The notes: generated from the sequence alone by a model not told the origin. Positions 1 to 7,461 are shown, counted from the stretch's first letter. The stretch is DNA of 18,173 nucleotides from RGIG426 sp045600765 (GCA_045600765.1 JAZRYM010000034.1:1-18173), one strand, 5' to 3'. Numbers and translations: made by a program.

Positions 1-7
1 TCCTCCT
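1..7 (-). promoter_or_regulatory. Ribosome binding site of a gene off the left edge
   Basis: Read on the minus strand, the first bases of the window are AGGAGGA, a near-perfect Shine-Dalgarno sequence. The start codon would lie just outside the window. Together with the minus-strand promoter at 38-66, this shows that a leftward gene begins here, divergent from the XRE regulator gene. Its product cannot be seen. Confidence 0.7.
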
Positions 8-37
8 AAAATACGTTTCGAGGTTCTGTCACGACTC

Positions 38-66
38 ATTATATCTGTATTACAGATAAAAGTCAA
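38..66 (-). promoter_or_regulatory. Divergent sigma-A promoter with operator in its spacer
   Basis: On the minus strand there is TTGACT (66-61), a 17-base spacer and a perfect TATAAT (43-38). This should be a strong housekeeping promoter reading left. Positions 42-58 hold the perfect palindrome TATCTGTA-T-TACAGATA, which nearly fills the space between the two promoter boxes and overlaps the -10. A second perfect inverted repeat, CTGTCACGA (26-34) and TCGTGACAG (72-80), brackets the promoter. This is the usual arrangement for a repressor that blocks RNA polymerase, and the adjacent XRE protein is the natural candidate. Promoter and palindromes are seen directly; the identity of the repressor is inferred. 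Confidence 0.75.
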
Positions 67-110
67 TATCTTCGTGACAGATATTGCATAATACTTTTGA
101 GGTGAATGTT

Positions 111-326
111 ATGCAATTCAAGAATTTGCGCAGTATACGAGAGGACAAAGATATTACCCAAAAAGAGGTGGCGCGCTATCTCAATGTTTCGCAAAACACC
201 TACTCGCAATATGAAACCGGTATCATCTCGTTGACCGCCGAAACGCTGATTAAATTATCCGATTTTTACGGTGTCAGCATTGACTATCTTTTGGACCGAA
301 GCGAAAATCCTCAACGACAACAATAA
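111..326 (+). CDS. XRE-family helix-turn-helix transcriptional regulator
   Basis: A 71-residue DNA-binding protein consisting almost only of a Cro/C1-type helix-turn-helix. Visible landmarks are DITQKEVARYLNVSQNTYSQ (helices 2 and 3), then YETGIISL and the closing motif LIKLSDFYGVSIDYLLDRS, which is standard for single-domain regulators of this family. I place the start at the ATG at 111 because GAGGTG (99-104) lies six bases before it; an earlier in-frame TTG at 84 has no ribosome binding site. There is no sensor or dimerisation domain, so it would act as a small repressor, probably on the palindromes in the divergent promoter and possibly on its own gene. The family is clear; the ligand or signal is unknown. 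Confidence 0.9.
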   Translation: MQFKNLRSIREDKDITQKEVARYLNVSQNTYSQYETGIISLTAETLIKLSDFYGVSIDYLLDRSENPQRQQ

Positions 327-327
327 A

Positions 328-376
328 AAAAGCCAACCTGCGAATCGTTGTCTGTTCGCAAGTTGGCTTTTCTGTT
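328..376. terminator. Bidirectional intrinsic terminator between convergent genes
   Basis: The stem AAAAGCCAACCTGCGAA (328-344) pairs with 355-371 with one G-T wobble, leaving a ten-base loop. A T-rich tract follows on the plus strand and an A-run (read as T on the minus strand) precedes it, so it can end both the regulator transcript and the leftward metal-transport operon. Confidence 0.9.
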
Positions 377-384
377 TTTAACCG

Positions 385-1197
385 TTAATTTCGTTCGCTT
401 TTGCCGATGAAATAGGTACCGAAGAAGATGACCGCCGACAGGAGGACAATCATCGGGCCTGCCGCCGCCGCGTGGAAGTAGGAGAGGAACAAGCCGACGA
501 CACCGGCGAAGATGCCGAACAGCAGGGCGTAGCCGTGGTAGCCGCGCATCGAGCGGGCGACGTTGCGCGCCGCCGCGGCGGGGAGAATGAGCATCGCGTT
601 GATGAGCAGCAACCCTACGATGCGGATAGACAGCATAACGGTGACGGCGGTGAGCACGACAAAGAGGTTGTCGTACAGTCGCACGCGAAGCCCTTTACTG
701 CGCGCGAGGGCGGGGGAAAGGGAGACGGCGTGAAAGCCGTTGAAGCAGGTAAGCCACACGACGACCATTGCCGCGAGTGCGCCGCCCAGTACCCACAAAT
801 CGGTGGCGGTGACGTTCAAAATATCGCCGATTAAAATCGTTTGGTATTTCGCAAATCCGCCGCGCGAGAGGAGCACAAGACCGAGCGCCACGCCGCAGGA
901 CGAAAACACGCCGATAATCGTGTCGGTGGAAGCGGCGCGGGAATGGCGTACCATATTGAGCCCGAGCGCGAACACGACGGCAAAGAGGAGCATCGCGGGT
1001 GTCGGGTCAGACAGCCCGCACAGCACGCCGATACCCATACCGGTCAGCGCCGAGTGTCCGAGCGCGTCGGAGAAAAACGCCATTCCGCGGTTGACCACCA
1101 TCGTCCCGAGCAGGGAGAACAGCGGCATAATGAGAAGCACGGCGAGCAGAGCGGTTTTTAAGAAACCGTAGTCGAAAAAAGATGTAAAGGGGTTCAA
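385..1197 (-). CDS. znuB: Zinc/manganese ABC transporter permease (ZnuB/MntB type)
   Basis: A 270-residue integral membrane protein, the usual length for ABC-3 family permeases. It forms the membrane channel that works with the ATPase and binding protein encoded just upstream. The family signature near residues 36-58 is visible (MAFFSDALGHSALTGMGIGV), and most of the rest is hydrophobic, consistent with about eight membrane segments. It is the last gene of the operon and lies two bases after the ATPase stop. The start is a TTG at 1197, preceded by AAAGGAGG (1207-1214) at nine bases; no upstream ATG exists, and the next in-frame Met lies inside the first membrane segment. The transported metal (zinc or manganese) cannot be fixed by sequence alone; zinc is favoured by the His-rich partner. 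Confidence 0.9.
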   Translation of the reverse strand: MNPFTSFFDYGFLKTALLAVLLIMPLFSLLGTMVVNRGMAFFSDALGHSALTGMGIGVLCGLSDPTPAMLLFAVVFALGLNMVRHSRAASTDTIIGVFSSCGVALGLVLLSRGGFAKYQTILIGDILNVTATDLWVLGGALAAMVVVWLTCFNGFHAVSLSPALARSKGLRVRLYDNLFVVLTAVTVMLSIRIVGLLLINAMLILPAAAARNVARSMRGYHGYALLFGIFAGVVGLFLSYFHAAAAGPMIVLLSAVIFFGTYFIGKSERN

Positions 1198-1199
1198 CT

Positions 1200-1934
1200 T
1201 TACGCGCCTCCTTTCGGGAAAGCCGCCGCAAACGCCTCGGAAGCGAACACGTCCTCCGGCGTTCCCGTCGCCTGCACCGTTTTGTCCAGCAGGACGACCC
1301 GCGCGGCGGCGTGCCGCACAAAATCGAGGTCGTGCGACACGAGCAGCATCACCATATCGTCGGTGCGGCGCAGTTCCTCAATCATACCGTAGAAGCGGTC
1401 GAGTCCCGCCGCATCCACGCCGGACACCGGCTCGTCCAAAATGAGCAGGTCGGGCGCGGGAATGGTGGCGATGGCGAGGAGCACCCGTTGCAGTTCGCCA
1501 CCCGACAGCACGCCGGCGCGTTTTTCGAGCAAGTCACCCGCACCGAAGCGGTCAAAATGGGCGCGAAGCGCGTCCATTTGCGCCTTTTTCGGCTTCAAAA
1601 ATGCCGGACGGCGGGAGGTAAAGGTCAGCGCCATATCGGTGACGGTGGCGGGCGAGGTTTCGTCAATGTCGAGGTGTTGCGGCACATAGCCGATTTTCGG
1701 CTTGTGCGGGGTCGGGGTGCCGTTGTGTCCGCTGAACGTGACGGTGCCCTCGTGTTTCACCTCGCCCAAAATCGCTTTAAGCAGGGTGGATTTGCCCGCG
1801 CCGTTGCGCCCGATAATGGCGGTCAGTTCGCCGCAATGGGCGTGCAGGCACACGTCGTGCAAAATTTTCTCTTGCCCGTCTTTGACGGAAATATGTTCAA
1901 TTTTCAGGCAGTGTAATCCGCAACTGTGGCTCAA
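1200..1934 (-). CDS. znuC: Zinc/manganese ABC transporter ATP-binding protein (ZnuC type)
   Basis: The ATPase subunit of the metal importer, 244 residues. It shows Walker A GRNGAGKST near residue 40, a Q-loop region IGYVPQHLDID, signature LSGGELQRV, Walker B LLILDEP followed by SGVDAAG, and the switch histidine in LLVSHDLDFV. Immediate co-transcription with the permease and binding protein supports its role. I choose the TTG at 1934: its codon overlaps the stop of the upstream gene (TTGA), and GGGGGTG lies at a suitable distance, a typical translationally coupled arrangement. Starting at an earlier in-frame codon would create a roughly 100-base overlap and a Cys/Arg/His-rich tail unlike the family. 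Confidence 0.9.
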   Translation of the reverse strand: MSHSCGLHCLKIEHISVKDGQEKILHDVCLHAHCGELTAIIGRNGAGKSTLLKAILGEVKHEGTVTFSGHNGTPTPHKPKIGYVPQHLDIDETSPATVTDMALTFTSRRPAFLKPKKAQMDALRAHFDRFGAGDLLEKRAGVLSGGELQRVLLAIATIPAPDLLILDEPVSGVDAAGLDRFYGMIEELRRTDDMVMLLVSHDLDFVRHAAARVVLLDKTVQATGTPEDVFASEAFAAAFPKGGA

Positions 1935-2908
1935 AACGTCACCCCCGTCAATGTTTCTGCATTGTGCTCCATCGCCGCAAGCCACGCATCGGCATCGTCC
2001 GCACCGGTGGTGGCGCAGTCGAGTGTCAGCGACACGCACCGCGTGGCGTTGTCGGCGAGCGAATCGTAAGAAAGGTCGGCATATTGGCTGTCGTAAAGGA
2101 AAATCACGTCGCCCGCTTCGCCGATTTCCTCGGCGGCTTCCACCAGCTCGTCGGTGGGCACGCCGCTGTCTTCGCCCACCGAGAGGGCGGCAACCACGTT
2201 GAGCCCCAGCTCGTCCGCAAGATAGGCGAGCGAGTCGTGGAAGATGACCACGTTTTTCGTCGGCAGGGTGTCGGCGGCGGATTGCAGGCGCTCATAGGTC
2301 GCCCTAATTCGTTCGGTGTATGTAGCGGTGTTGGCGCGATACGCTATCGCGTTGTCGGGGTCGACAAGGCATAGCCCTTCACAGAGGTTCGTTACCTCTT
2401 GACAGTAGCGTTCCGGTCCCGTCCAAATGTGCGCGTTGACTTCGAGGTGAGAGGAAGCGTGTTCAAGCAGTTCTTCTTCCGTTTCTTCGTCCGCTTCCTC
2501 GCCGTCGTGATGGTGGTGGTGTTCGTGCGCGCCGGTTTGCAGTTCAATGCCGGCGGAACAGTCGATACGCGGCAGGTTCGGCCGCGCGATAAGCGCATCG
2601 GAGAGGAACAGTTCCGCTTCCGCACCGTTCAAAATAACCGCATTGGCACCGTCGAGAGCGATGGCGTTTTCGGGTGTCAACTGGTAATCGTGGACACAGC
2701 CGGTCTGCGTGCCGGTTAAGTTTGTAAGGGCGATTCCCTTTACGTCGCAGACAACGTTCTTGGCGGCGATATACACGGGGTAAAAGGACGTTACGAAGGT
2801 TTTTTCGTCCGTTTTCGGTGCCGTGGGAGTCGCCCACAGCGCGGATGCCGCCGAAAGCACGGCGAGCACGCCCAAAAAGGCGAGCGTTTTCACAAGGGTG
2901 GATTTCAA
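1931..2908 (-). CDS. znuA: Zinc/manganese ABC transporter substrate-binding protein (ZnuA type)
   Basis: A 325-residue extracellular metal-binding protein of the cluster 9 (ZnuA/MntA/PsaA) family. Likely metal ligands are His73 (in GCVHDYQLTP), His160 (NAHIWTGP), His224 (VIFHDSLAYL) and Asp273 (FLYDSQYAD), the standard four positions. Between the first two ligands there is a His/acidic loop, HEHHHHHDGEE from about residue 128, a feature of zinc-binding members. The N-terminus is a clear signal sequence (MKSTLVKTLAFLGVLAVLSA), but it has no lipobox cysteine, unusual for a Gram-positive binding protein. The start is TTG at 2908, with AAAGGAG placed correctly before it; the coding frame upstream of that has no ATG. 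It lies 39 bases after a LolD-like ATPase gene and overlaps znuC by four bases. Confidence 0.88.
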   Translation of the reverse strand: MKSTLVKTLAFLGVLAVLSAASALWATPTAPKTDEKTFVTSFYPVYIAAKNVVCDVKGIALTNLTGTQTGCVHDYQLTPENAIALDGANAVILNGAEAELFLSDALIARPNLPRIDCSAGIELQTGAHEHHHHHDGEEADEETEEELLEHASSHLEVNAHIWTGPERYCQEVTNLCEGLCLVDPDNAIAYRANTATYTERIRATYERLQSAADTLPTKNVVIFHDSLAYLADELGLNVVAALSVGEDSGVPTDELVEAAEEIGEAGDVIFLYDSQYADLSYDSLADNATRCVSLTLDCATTGADDADAWLAAMEHNAETLTGVTF

Positions 2909-2947
2909 AGCGTGTTCTCCTTTGTTTTTTAGAAAATTCAAAGCGTT

Positions 2948-3616
2948 TCAAACAATTTTGCCGTCGTGCAGGCGCAACGTGCGGGGAAGTGAGGCGGCAA
3001 TGGCGTTGTCGTGGGTAACGAGGATGACGGTGTTGCCGAGCGCGTTCCAGCGGGTGAGAAGCGCCATAATATCCGTGCCCGAGCGGGAATCGAGGTTGCC
3101 GGTCGGCTCGTCCGCAAGCAGGAGTTTCGGGCGGGTGACGAGGGCGCGGGCAATCGCGACACGCTGTTGTTGACCGCCGGACAGTTCAAGCGGACGGTGG
3201 GACGCGCGATGTGAAAGCCCGACCGCCGACAACATCGCGTAAGCGCGCCGCCGCCGTGTGGCGGAGGGAACGCCGCAAAAGGTGAGCGGCAGTTCGACGT
3301 TTTCGAGGGCGGTCAGCGTGGGGAGCAGGCGAAAATCCTGAAACACAAAGCCGATTTTTGTGGCGCGCAAGGCGGCACGTTCGTTCGGAGTGAGGACGGC
3401 GACGTCCCGCCCGCCGAACTTATAGATACCGCTCGTCGGCGATGAAAGGCAGCCGAGCAAGGTCGTTAAGGTGGATTTTCCCGAGCCGGAGCAACCGATG
3501 ATGCCCACCATTTCGCCCGCATTGACCTCAAAAGAGACATCCGCCAGCGCGGTGACCGTTTCGGTTTTGCGGGGATAGCGTTTTTCGACGTGTTCCAGCG
3601 TTATGAGTGCTCCCAT
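2948..3616 (-). CDS. ABC transporter ATP-binding protein, LolD/MacB/FtsE-like
   Basis: A 222-residue ABC ATPase, the usual length of stand-alone LolD/MacB-type subunits. It shows Walker A GCSGSGKST (about residue 41), the family-typical Q-loop context FVFQDFRLLPTLTALENV, signature LSGGQQQRVAIARAL, Walker B LLLADEPTGNLDS and switch histidine VTHD. Proteins of this group normally pair with an FtsX/MacB-like permease that moves lipids, peptides or drugs by mechanotransmission; no such permease is visible nearby. It heads the operon with the zinc importer genes. I chose the ATG at 3616 because GGAGGT (3624-3629) sits directly upstream; the earlier GTG lies inside that site. Its job beside the zinc genes is unclear. 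An upstream TGGACA-17-TATAGT is present, but would start the transcript within the ribosome binding site, so I do not list it as the promoter. Confidence 0.85.
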   Translation of the reverse strand: MGALITLEHVEKRYPRKTETVTALADVSFEVNAGEMVGIIGCSGSGKSTLTTLLGCLSSPTSGIYKFGGRDVAVLTPNERAALRATKIGFVFQDFRLLPTLTALENVELPLTFCGVPSATRRRRAYAMLSAVGLSHRASHRPLELSGGQQQRVAIARALVTRPKLLLADEPTGNLDSRSGTDIMALLTRWNALGNTVILVTHDNAIAASLPRTLRLHDGKIV

Positions 3617-3683
3617 AAAAGTTACCTCCACTATACACCATTTTTTTTAGTTTGTCCATCTTTTTTGCAATCACGAAAAATTC

Positions 3684-3704
3684 TTGTAAAAAGGTTGTTT
3701 ACAA
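3684..3704. repeat. Inverted repeat upstream of the foldase-like gene
   Basis: TTGTAAA (3684-3690) and TTTACAA (3698-3704) form a perfect 7-7-7 dyad whose right arm includes the -35 box of the plus-strand promoter. It lies in the divergent region between the zinc operon and the lipoprotein gene, so it could be an operator for either. A binding protein is not identifiable. Confidence 0.5.
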
Positions 3705-3726
3705 ACACGGAAAAATCCGTTATAAT
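3698..3726 (+). promoter_or_regulatory. Sigma-A promoter of the PrsA-like lipoprotein gene
   Basis: TTTACA (3698-3703), a 17-base spacer and a perfect TATAAT (3721-3726) lie 45 bases before the start codon. The spacer contains a small dyad, ACGGA-AAAA-TCCGT (3707-3720), ending at the -10 box. Confidence 0.8.
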
Positions 3727-3770
3727 AAGAAACATATACAGGCTTTGAAAGCGAAAGGAGCAACTTTATT

Positions 3771-4979
3771 ATGAAAACGATGAAACGGGCGCTCGGTATG
3801 ATGTTGGCGCTGACCCTTGCGGTGTTTGCGTTCGGGTGTTCTACGCCGGCGGTGGCGATGTCAGCGGGCGGAGTGGATTATCCCACTTCCGAATACCTCG
3901 CGTATCTCTATCAAAACGCCAGCCAAATTTACAGCTATTATTCCTATTTCGGTGACACCTCCACCATTTGGAGCCAGACGTTGCCGTATGAAAACCCCTA
4001 CGATTTCAGCGCGGACGACAAGGACGAGGACGACGAGGCGAACGCCGAAACGACTACGACCGCGACCGGCGCCGCGATTGAAATTGAAGAAAACACGATG
4101 CCGATTGCCGACTACATCAAGAAGGCAACGCAAGACCAACTCGTCTATTTCTCCGCGTTAAAAGCGCTGATGGATGAAAACAAACTCGCTATCAGCGAGG
4201 AAGACTTGGCTGCCGTCGACAACGCAATGGCGACCTATAACGAGGCGGATTTGCTCGAAAACGGTTTCTCGCTTGACAGCTTCCGTAAAGCGTATATCAA
4301 CTCGACTTACCTTGAAGACACGGTTTTTATGGGTGTTTTCGGTAAAGACGGCAAACAGGCGACCAAGCAGGCGGACATCGACAAGTATTTCGACGACAAC
4401 TATCTGGCGTATGAGATTATCCAAGTTTCGCTTGAAGACAGCGAAGGCAATGCGTTGACCGAATCGGAAATTGCCGACAAAAAAGCGAAACTTGAAGGCT
4501 ATCGTAACGTGTTTTACGCGACGGGAGACTTTGACAAGGCGATTGCCGCCTATGATGCCGACACCACGGTGGACAGCGAAAATGCTGATAAAACGAAATA
4601 CGACACCGACTATGCCGGTGAGCCGAAAGCGAACGTCACCTCTAACAGCTCGCAAAACGTACAAACGGTGGATGCCGGCGAGGATAGTGCCGATGCCGAC
4701 CTCGTGAAACTCATTCGCTCGGTGAAAGAGGGCGAGGTTGCCCTGACCGAATACAAACAAAACGGCAAGAACCGTATGGCGGCGCTCGTTTACCGTATTG
4801 ACCCGGACGGCAAAGGCCGCGAGACCTACCGTGCCGACAGCGAAGAGGGGATTATCAAATCGCTTCGCGAAGCGGATTTTGAAAAATTGGTGCAAGCCAA
4901 AATGGATGCCCAAAAAGACAGCGTGAAAATCAATGCGCGCGCCGTGAAAATGTGCGACCCGCAGAAATTCTTTGAATAA
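3771..4979 (+). CDS. Secreted lipoprotein, PrsA/SurA-like foldase candidate
   Basis: A 402-residue exported lipoprotein. The N-terminus has positive residues, a hydrophobic stretch (MMLALTLAVFAFG) and a lipidation cysteine at residue 23 (FAFGC-STP). The body is rich in helices with the layout of SurA/PrsA chaperones: an N-terminal chaperone-like part (about 30-200) and then ADIDKYFDDNYLAYEIIQVS (from about residue 203), the style of sequence where a parvulin peptidyl-prolyl isomerase domain usually begins. The canonical parvulin motifs that should follow (GGDLG-like and a terminal GYHII-like strand) are not visible, so enzyme activity is doubtful. A very acidic, then Thr-rich stretch (about 82-107) looks disordered. 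GAAAGGAG precedes the ATG by ten bases. Single-gene unit with its own promoter and terminator. Confidence 0.65.
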   Translation: MKTMKRALGMMLALTLAVFAFGCSTPAVAMSAGGVDYPTSEYLAYLYQNASQIYSYYSYFGDTSTIWSQTLPYENPYDFSADDKDEDDEANAETTTTATGAAIEIEENTMPIADYIKKATQDQLVYFSALKALMDENKLAISEEDLAAVDNAMATYNEADLLENGFSLDSFRKAYINSTYLEDTVFMGVFGKDGKQATKQADIDKYFDDNYLAYEIIQVSLEDSEGNALTESEIADKKAKLEGYRNVFYATGDFDKAIAAYDADTTVDSENADKTKYDTDYAGEPKANVTSNSSQNVQTVDAGEDSADADLVKLIRSVKEGEVALTEYKQNGKNRMAALVYRIDPDGKGRETYRADSEEGIIKSLREADFEKLVQAKMDAQKDSVKINARAVKMCDPQKFFE

Positions 4980-5000
4980 GCCGCAAAAGAGTAAACAACC

Positions 5001-5039
5001 AAAAACCGCCGTTGCAAAAGATGCAACGGCGGTTTTTTT
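5001..5039. terminator. Bidirectional terminator between the lipoprotein gene and metH
   Basis: CCGCCGTTGCA (5006-5016) and TGCAACGGCGG (5022-5032) form a perfect 11-base stem with a five-base loop, flanked by AAAAA on the left and seven T on the right. It can stop transcription from both converging genes. Confidence 0.93.
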
Positions 5040-5056
5040 GACGATATTTTTGCTTT

Positions 5057-7426
5057 TTACGAAAAGAGCGATTCGGCGATACGCACGGTGTCCATCGCGT
5101 CTTTGCCGTAGAAATCCGCGCCGATTTGCGCGGCGTAGTCGGCGGTAAGAACCGCGCCGCCGACCACCACTTTGACGTGCGGCGCTTTTTCGCGCGCGAG
5201 GCGGATGGTGGCTTCCATCGCGGGAACGGTGGTGGTCATCAGCGCTGAAAGCCCGATGAGTGCGGCGTTTTTGTCAAGAGCGGCGGCGACAATCGTTTCC
5301 GGCTCGACGTCGCGTCCGAGGTCAAACACGGTAAAGCCGTAGTTTTCGAGTAGGAGTTTCACGATGTTTTTGCCGATGTCGTGAATGTCGCCTTTGACGG
5401 TGGCAAGCACGATGTTTCCGGGACGGGACACCGTGTCGCTGCCGCTCATGGCGCGCTTGATTTCCTCAAACCCCGCGGCGGCACATTCGGCGGCTCTAAG
5501 CAGTTGCGGCAAAAACACCGTGCCGCTTTCGTAGCCTTGCCCCACACGGTCAAGTGCGGGGATAATCTCCTGTTCCACCACCGCGAGCGGAGCGGCGGTT
5601 TTAAGACATTCTTTCGTCTTTTCGACCGCGGCGTCTTTCATCCCTTTGCAAATCGCGTCGGCGAGCGTTTCGTCGCCGGTTTGAAGCACCGGCGCGGGCG
5701 CATCTTCGAGCGAGGCGGCATAGGCAATGTATGCCTCGCAATTCTCATCCTCCGCTAAAAGCACCGCGCGGGCAAAAGCGTTGCGCTCCACCGGCGGCGC
5801 GGCAGGGTTTACAATCGCCGCCGACAAGCCGTTTTCTTTCGCAAGCGCCAAAAATTCGCCGTTGAGCAGTTCGCGGTGGGGCAGACCGAACGACACGTTG
5901 GACACGCCGAGCGACGTTTTGCACCCGAGTTCCTGCGTGATGCGGCGCACCGCTTCGAGGGTGACGAGCGCGGCGTTTTTATCCGCGCTGACCGTCATGG
6001 TCAGCGGGTCGAAAATCAGTTGCGTTTTGTCAATTCCGTACCCTTCGGCGACGGTCAAAATCCGTTTGGCAATTTCCACGCGGCCGTCGGCATCGGCGGG
6101 AATGCCGTTTTCGTCGAGGGTCAGCGCGACCACCACGCCGCCGTATTTTTTAGCGAGCGGGAAGACGCTTTCCATCGATTCTTTCTTGCCGTTGACCGAA
6201 TTGAGCAGCGGTTTTCCGATGTACGGGCGCAACGCGTTCTCCATCGCGACCGGGTCGGAGGTGTCAATCTGTAAAGGCAAATCACTTACCGCTTGCACCT
6301 CTGCCACCACGGCGGGAAGCAGGGTCGGCTCGTCGATTTCGGGGGTGCCGACGTTGACATCAAGCACGTCCGCGCCCTGCTCCTGCTGGGCGGCGGCAAC
6401 TCCTAAAAGGTAGGTCATATCCTGCGCGACAAGCGCTTCGCGGAACCGTTTTTTGCCGGTGGGGTTTAGGCGTTCGCCGATGACGGTAAAGTTGTCAAGG
6501 TCAACCGCTTTACAGCCGGAACAGACGGTGGTTTTCGATTTTTTCGTCACGGGGACGGGGGTGAGCTCTTTGCACGCCTCAAAAAGTGCCGCCAAATGGG
6601 CGGGCGTAGTGCCGCAACAACCGCCGACGATGCGCACGCCCTTTTTGACGAGCGCCGCCACGTCGGCGGCGAAGTCGGCGGGGTTCACGTCAAACACCGT
6701 GTTGCCGTTTTCCACGCGGGGAAGTCCGGCGTTCGGTTTTAGGAGCACCGGAACAGAGGCGAGGGTCAAATATTGCTCCACAATCGGGGCAAGTGCTTTC
6801 GGCCCGAACGAGCAGTTGACACCGATAGCATCTGCGCCGAGCCCTTCGAGCATCGCCACCATCACGGCGGGGTCGGCGCCGCTCATCAAGCGGCCGTCCT
6901 CGCTGTATGCGTTGCTGACAAACACGGGCAGGTCGCAGTTTTCCTTGACTGCGAGGAGCGCCGCTTTGGTTTCGTAGGCGTCGTTCATCGTTTCGATAAA
7001 CACGAGGTCGGCGCCGTCTTTTCCGGCGTTGACCGTTTTGGCAAAGGCGGCGACCGCCTCTTCAAAATCCAGTTCGCCGTAGGGTTTCAGCAGTTTGCCG
7101 AGCGGGCCTAAATCGAGCGCGATAAACTTTTCCTGCGTGCCGGTGCTTTGGTTGCGCGCGGCGGAAACGCAGGCGAGGGCGTTTTTCGTGAGGGTTTCCA
7201 CCTCGCTGTCCGAATAGGTCAGTCCGTTGACCCCGAACGTGTTGGTGGAGACGACGTTGCACCCCGTGTCGTAGTACGCCTTGTGAATGGCGGTGACGAT
7301 GTCGGGACGCTCCATTCCGAACTGCTCGGAGGGCATACCGGCGGGCATTCCCGCCGCTTGCAACAGCGTGCCGGTGCCGCCGTCCAAAAACAGCAGGTTG
7401 TTCGCCAAATATTCGGTTACGGTCAT
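5057..7426 (-). CDS. metH: Cobalamin-dependent methionine synthase lacking the reactivation domain
   Basis: A 789-residue cytoplasmic enzyme that moves a methyl group from 5-methyltetrahydrofolate to homocysteine through cobalamin. Residues 1-290 are the homocysteine/zinc domain, with the three zinc cysteines C205 (NCSFGP) and C270-C271 (GGCCGTTPAH). Residues about 310-570 are the pterin-binding barrel (VIGERLNPTGKKRF at its start). Residues about 585-789 hold the cobalamin cap and Rossmann domain, with the cobalt-ligand motif GDIHDIGKN (His682), then GLSALMTTT and VVVGGAVLT. The protein ends there; the E. coli enzyme (about 1,230 residues) continues into an AdoMet-binding reactivation domain. 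That domain is encoded separately by the gene 35 bases upstream. Start ATG at 7426 follows GAAGAAGGG. It is the last gene of the metF operon. Confidence 0.95.
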   Translation of the reverse strand: MTVTEYLANNLLFLDGGTGTLLQAAGMPAGMPSEQFGMERPDIVTAIHKAYYDTGCNVVSTNTFGVNGLTYSDSEVETLTKNALACVSAARNQSTGTQEKFIALDLGPLGKLLKPYGELDFEEAVAAFAKTVNAGKDGADLVFIETMNDAYETKAALLAVKENCDLPVFVSNAYSEDGRLMSGADPAVMVAMLEGLGADAIGVNCSFGPKALAPIVEQYLTLASVPVLLKPNAGLPRVENGNTVFDVNPADFAADVAALVKKGVRIVGGCCGTTPAHLAALFEACKELTPVPVTKKSKTTVCSGCKAVDLDNFTVIGERLNPTGKKRFREALVAQDMTYLLGVAAAQQEQGADVLDVNVGTPEIDEPTLLPAVVAEVQAVSDLPLQIDTSDPVAMENALRPYIGKPLLNSVNGKKESMESVFPLAKKYGGVVVALTLDENGIPADADGRVEIAKRILTVAEGYGIDKTQLIFDPLTMTVSADKNAALVTLEAVRRITQELGCKTSLGVSNVSFGLPHRELLNGEFLALAKENGLSAAIVNPAAPPVERNAFARAVLLAEDENCEAYIAYAASLEDAPAPVLQTGDETLADAICKGMKDAAVEKTKECLKTAAPLAVVEQEIIPALDRVGQGYESGTVFLPQLLRAAECAAAGFEEIKRAMSGSDTVSRPGNIVLATVKGDIHDIGKNIVKLLLENYGFTVFDLGRDVEPETIVAAALDKNAALIGLSALMTTTVPAMEATIRLAREKAPHVKVVVGGAVLTADYAAQIGADFYGKDAMDTVRIAESLFS

Positions 7427-7461
7427 AGCAATCCCTTCTTCTTACGGGGTTTTTGTGGTTT

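Noticed and set aside
3630..3658. Minus-strand TGGACA-17-TATAGT as promoter of the zinc operon.
   Set aside because: The start site would fall inside the GGAGGT ribosome binding site, leaving almost no leader. A similar TATAGT lies before the ZIP gene at 9931-9936 with the same problem and no good -35.
3617..3770. A Zur (zinc uptake regulator) operator upstream of the zinc operon.
   Set aside because: I see no match to the Bacillota Zur consensus (TCGTAATnATTACGA-like); the 7-7-7 dyad at 3684-3704 differs from it.
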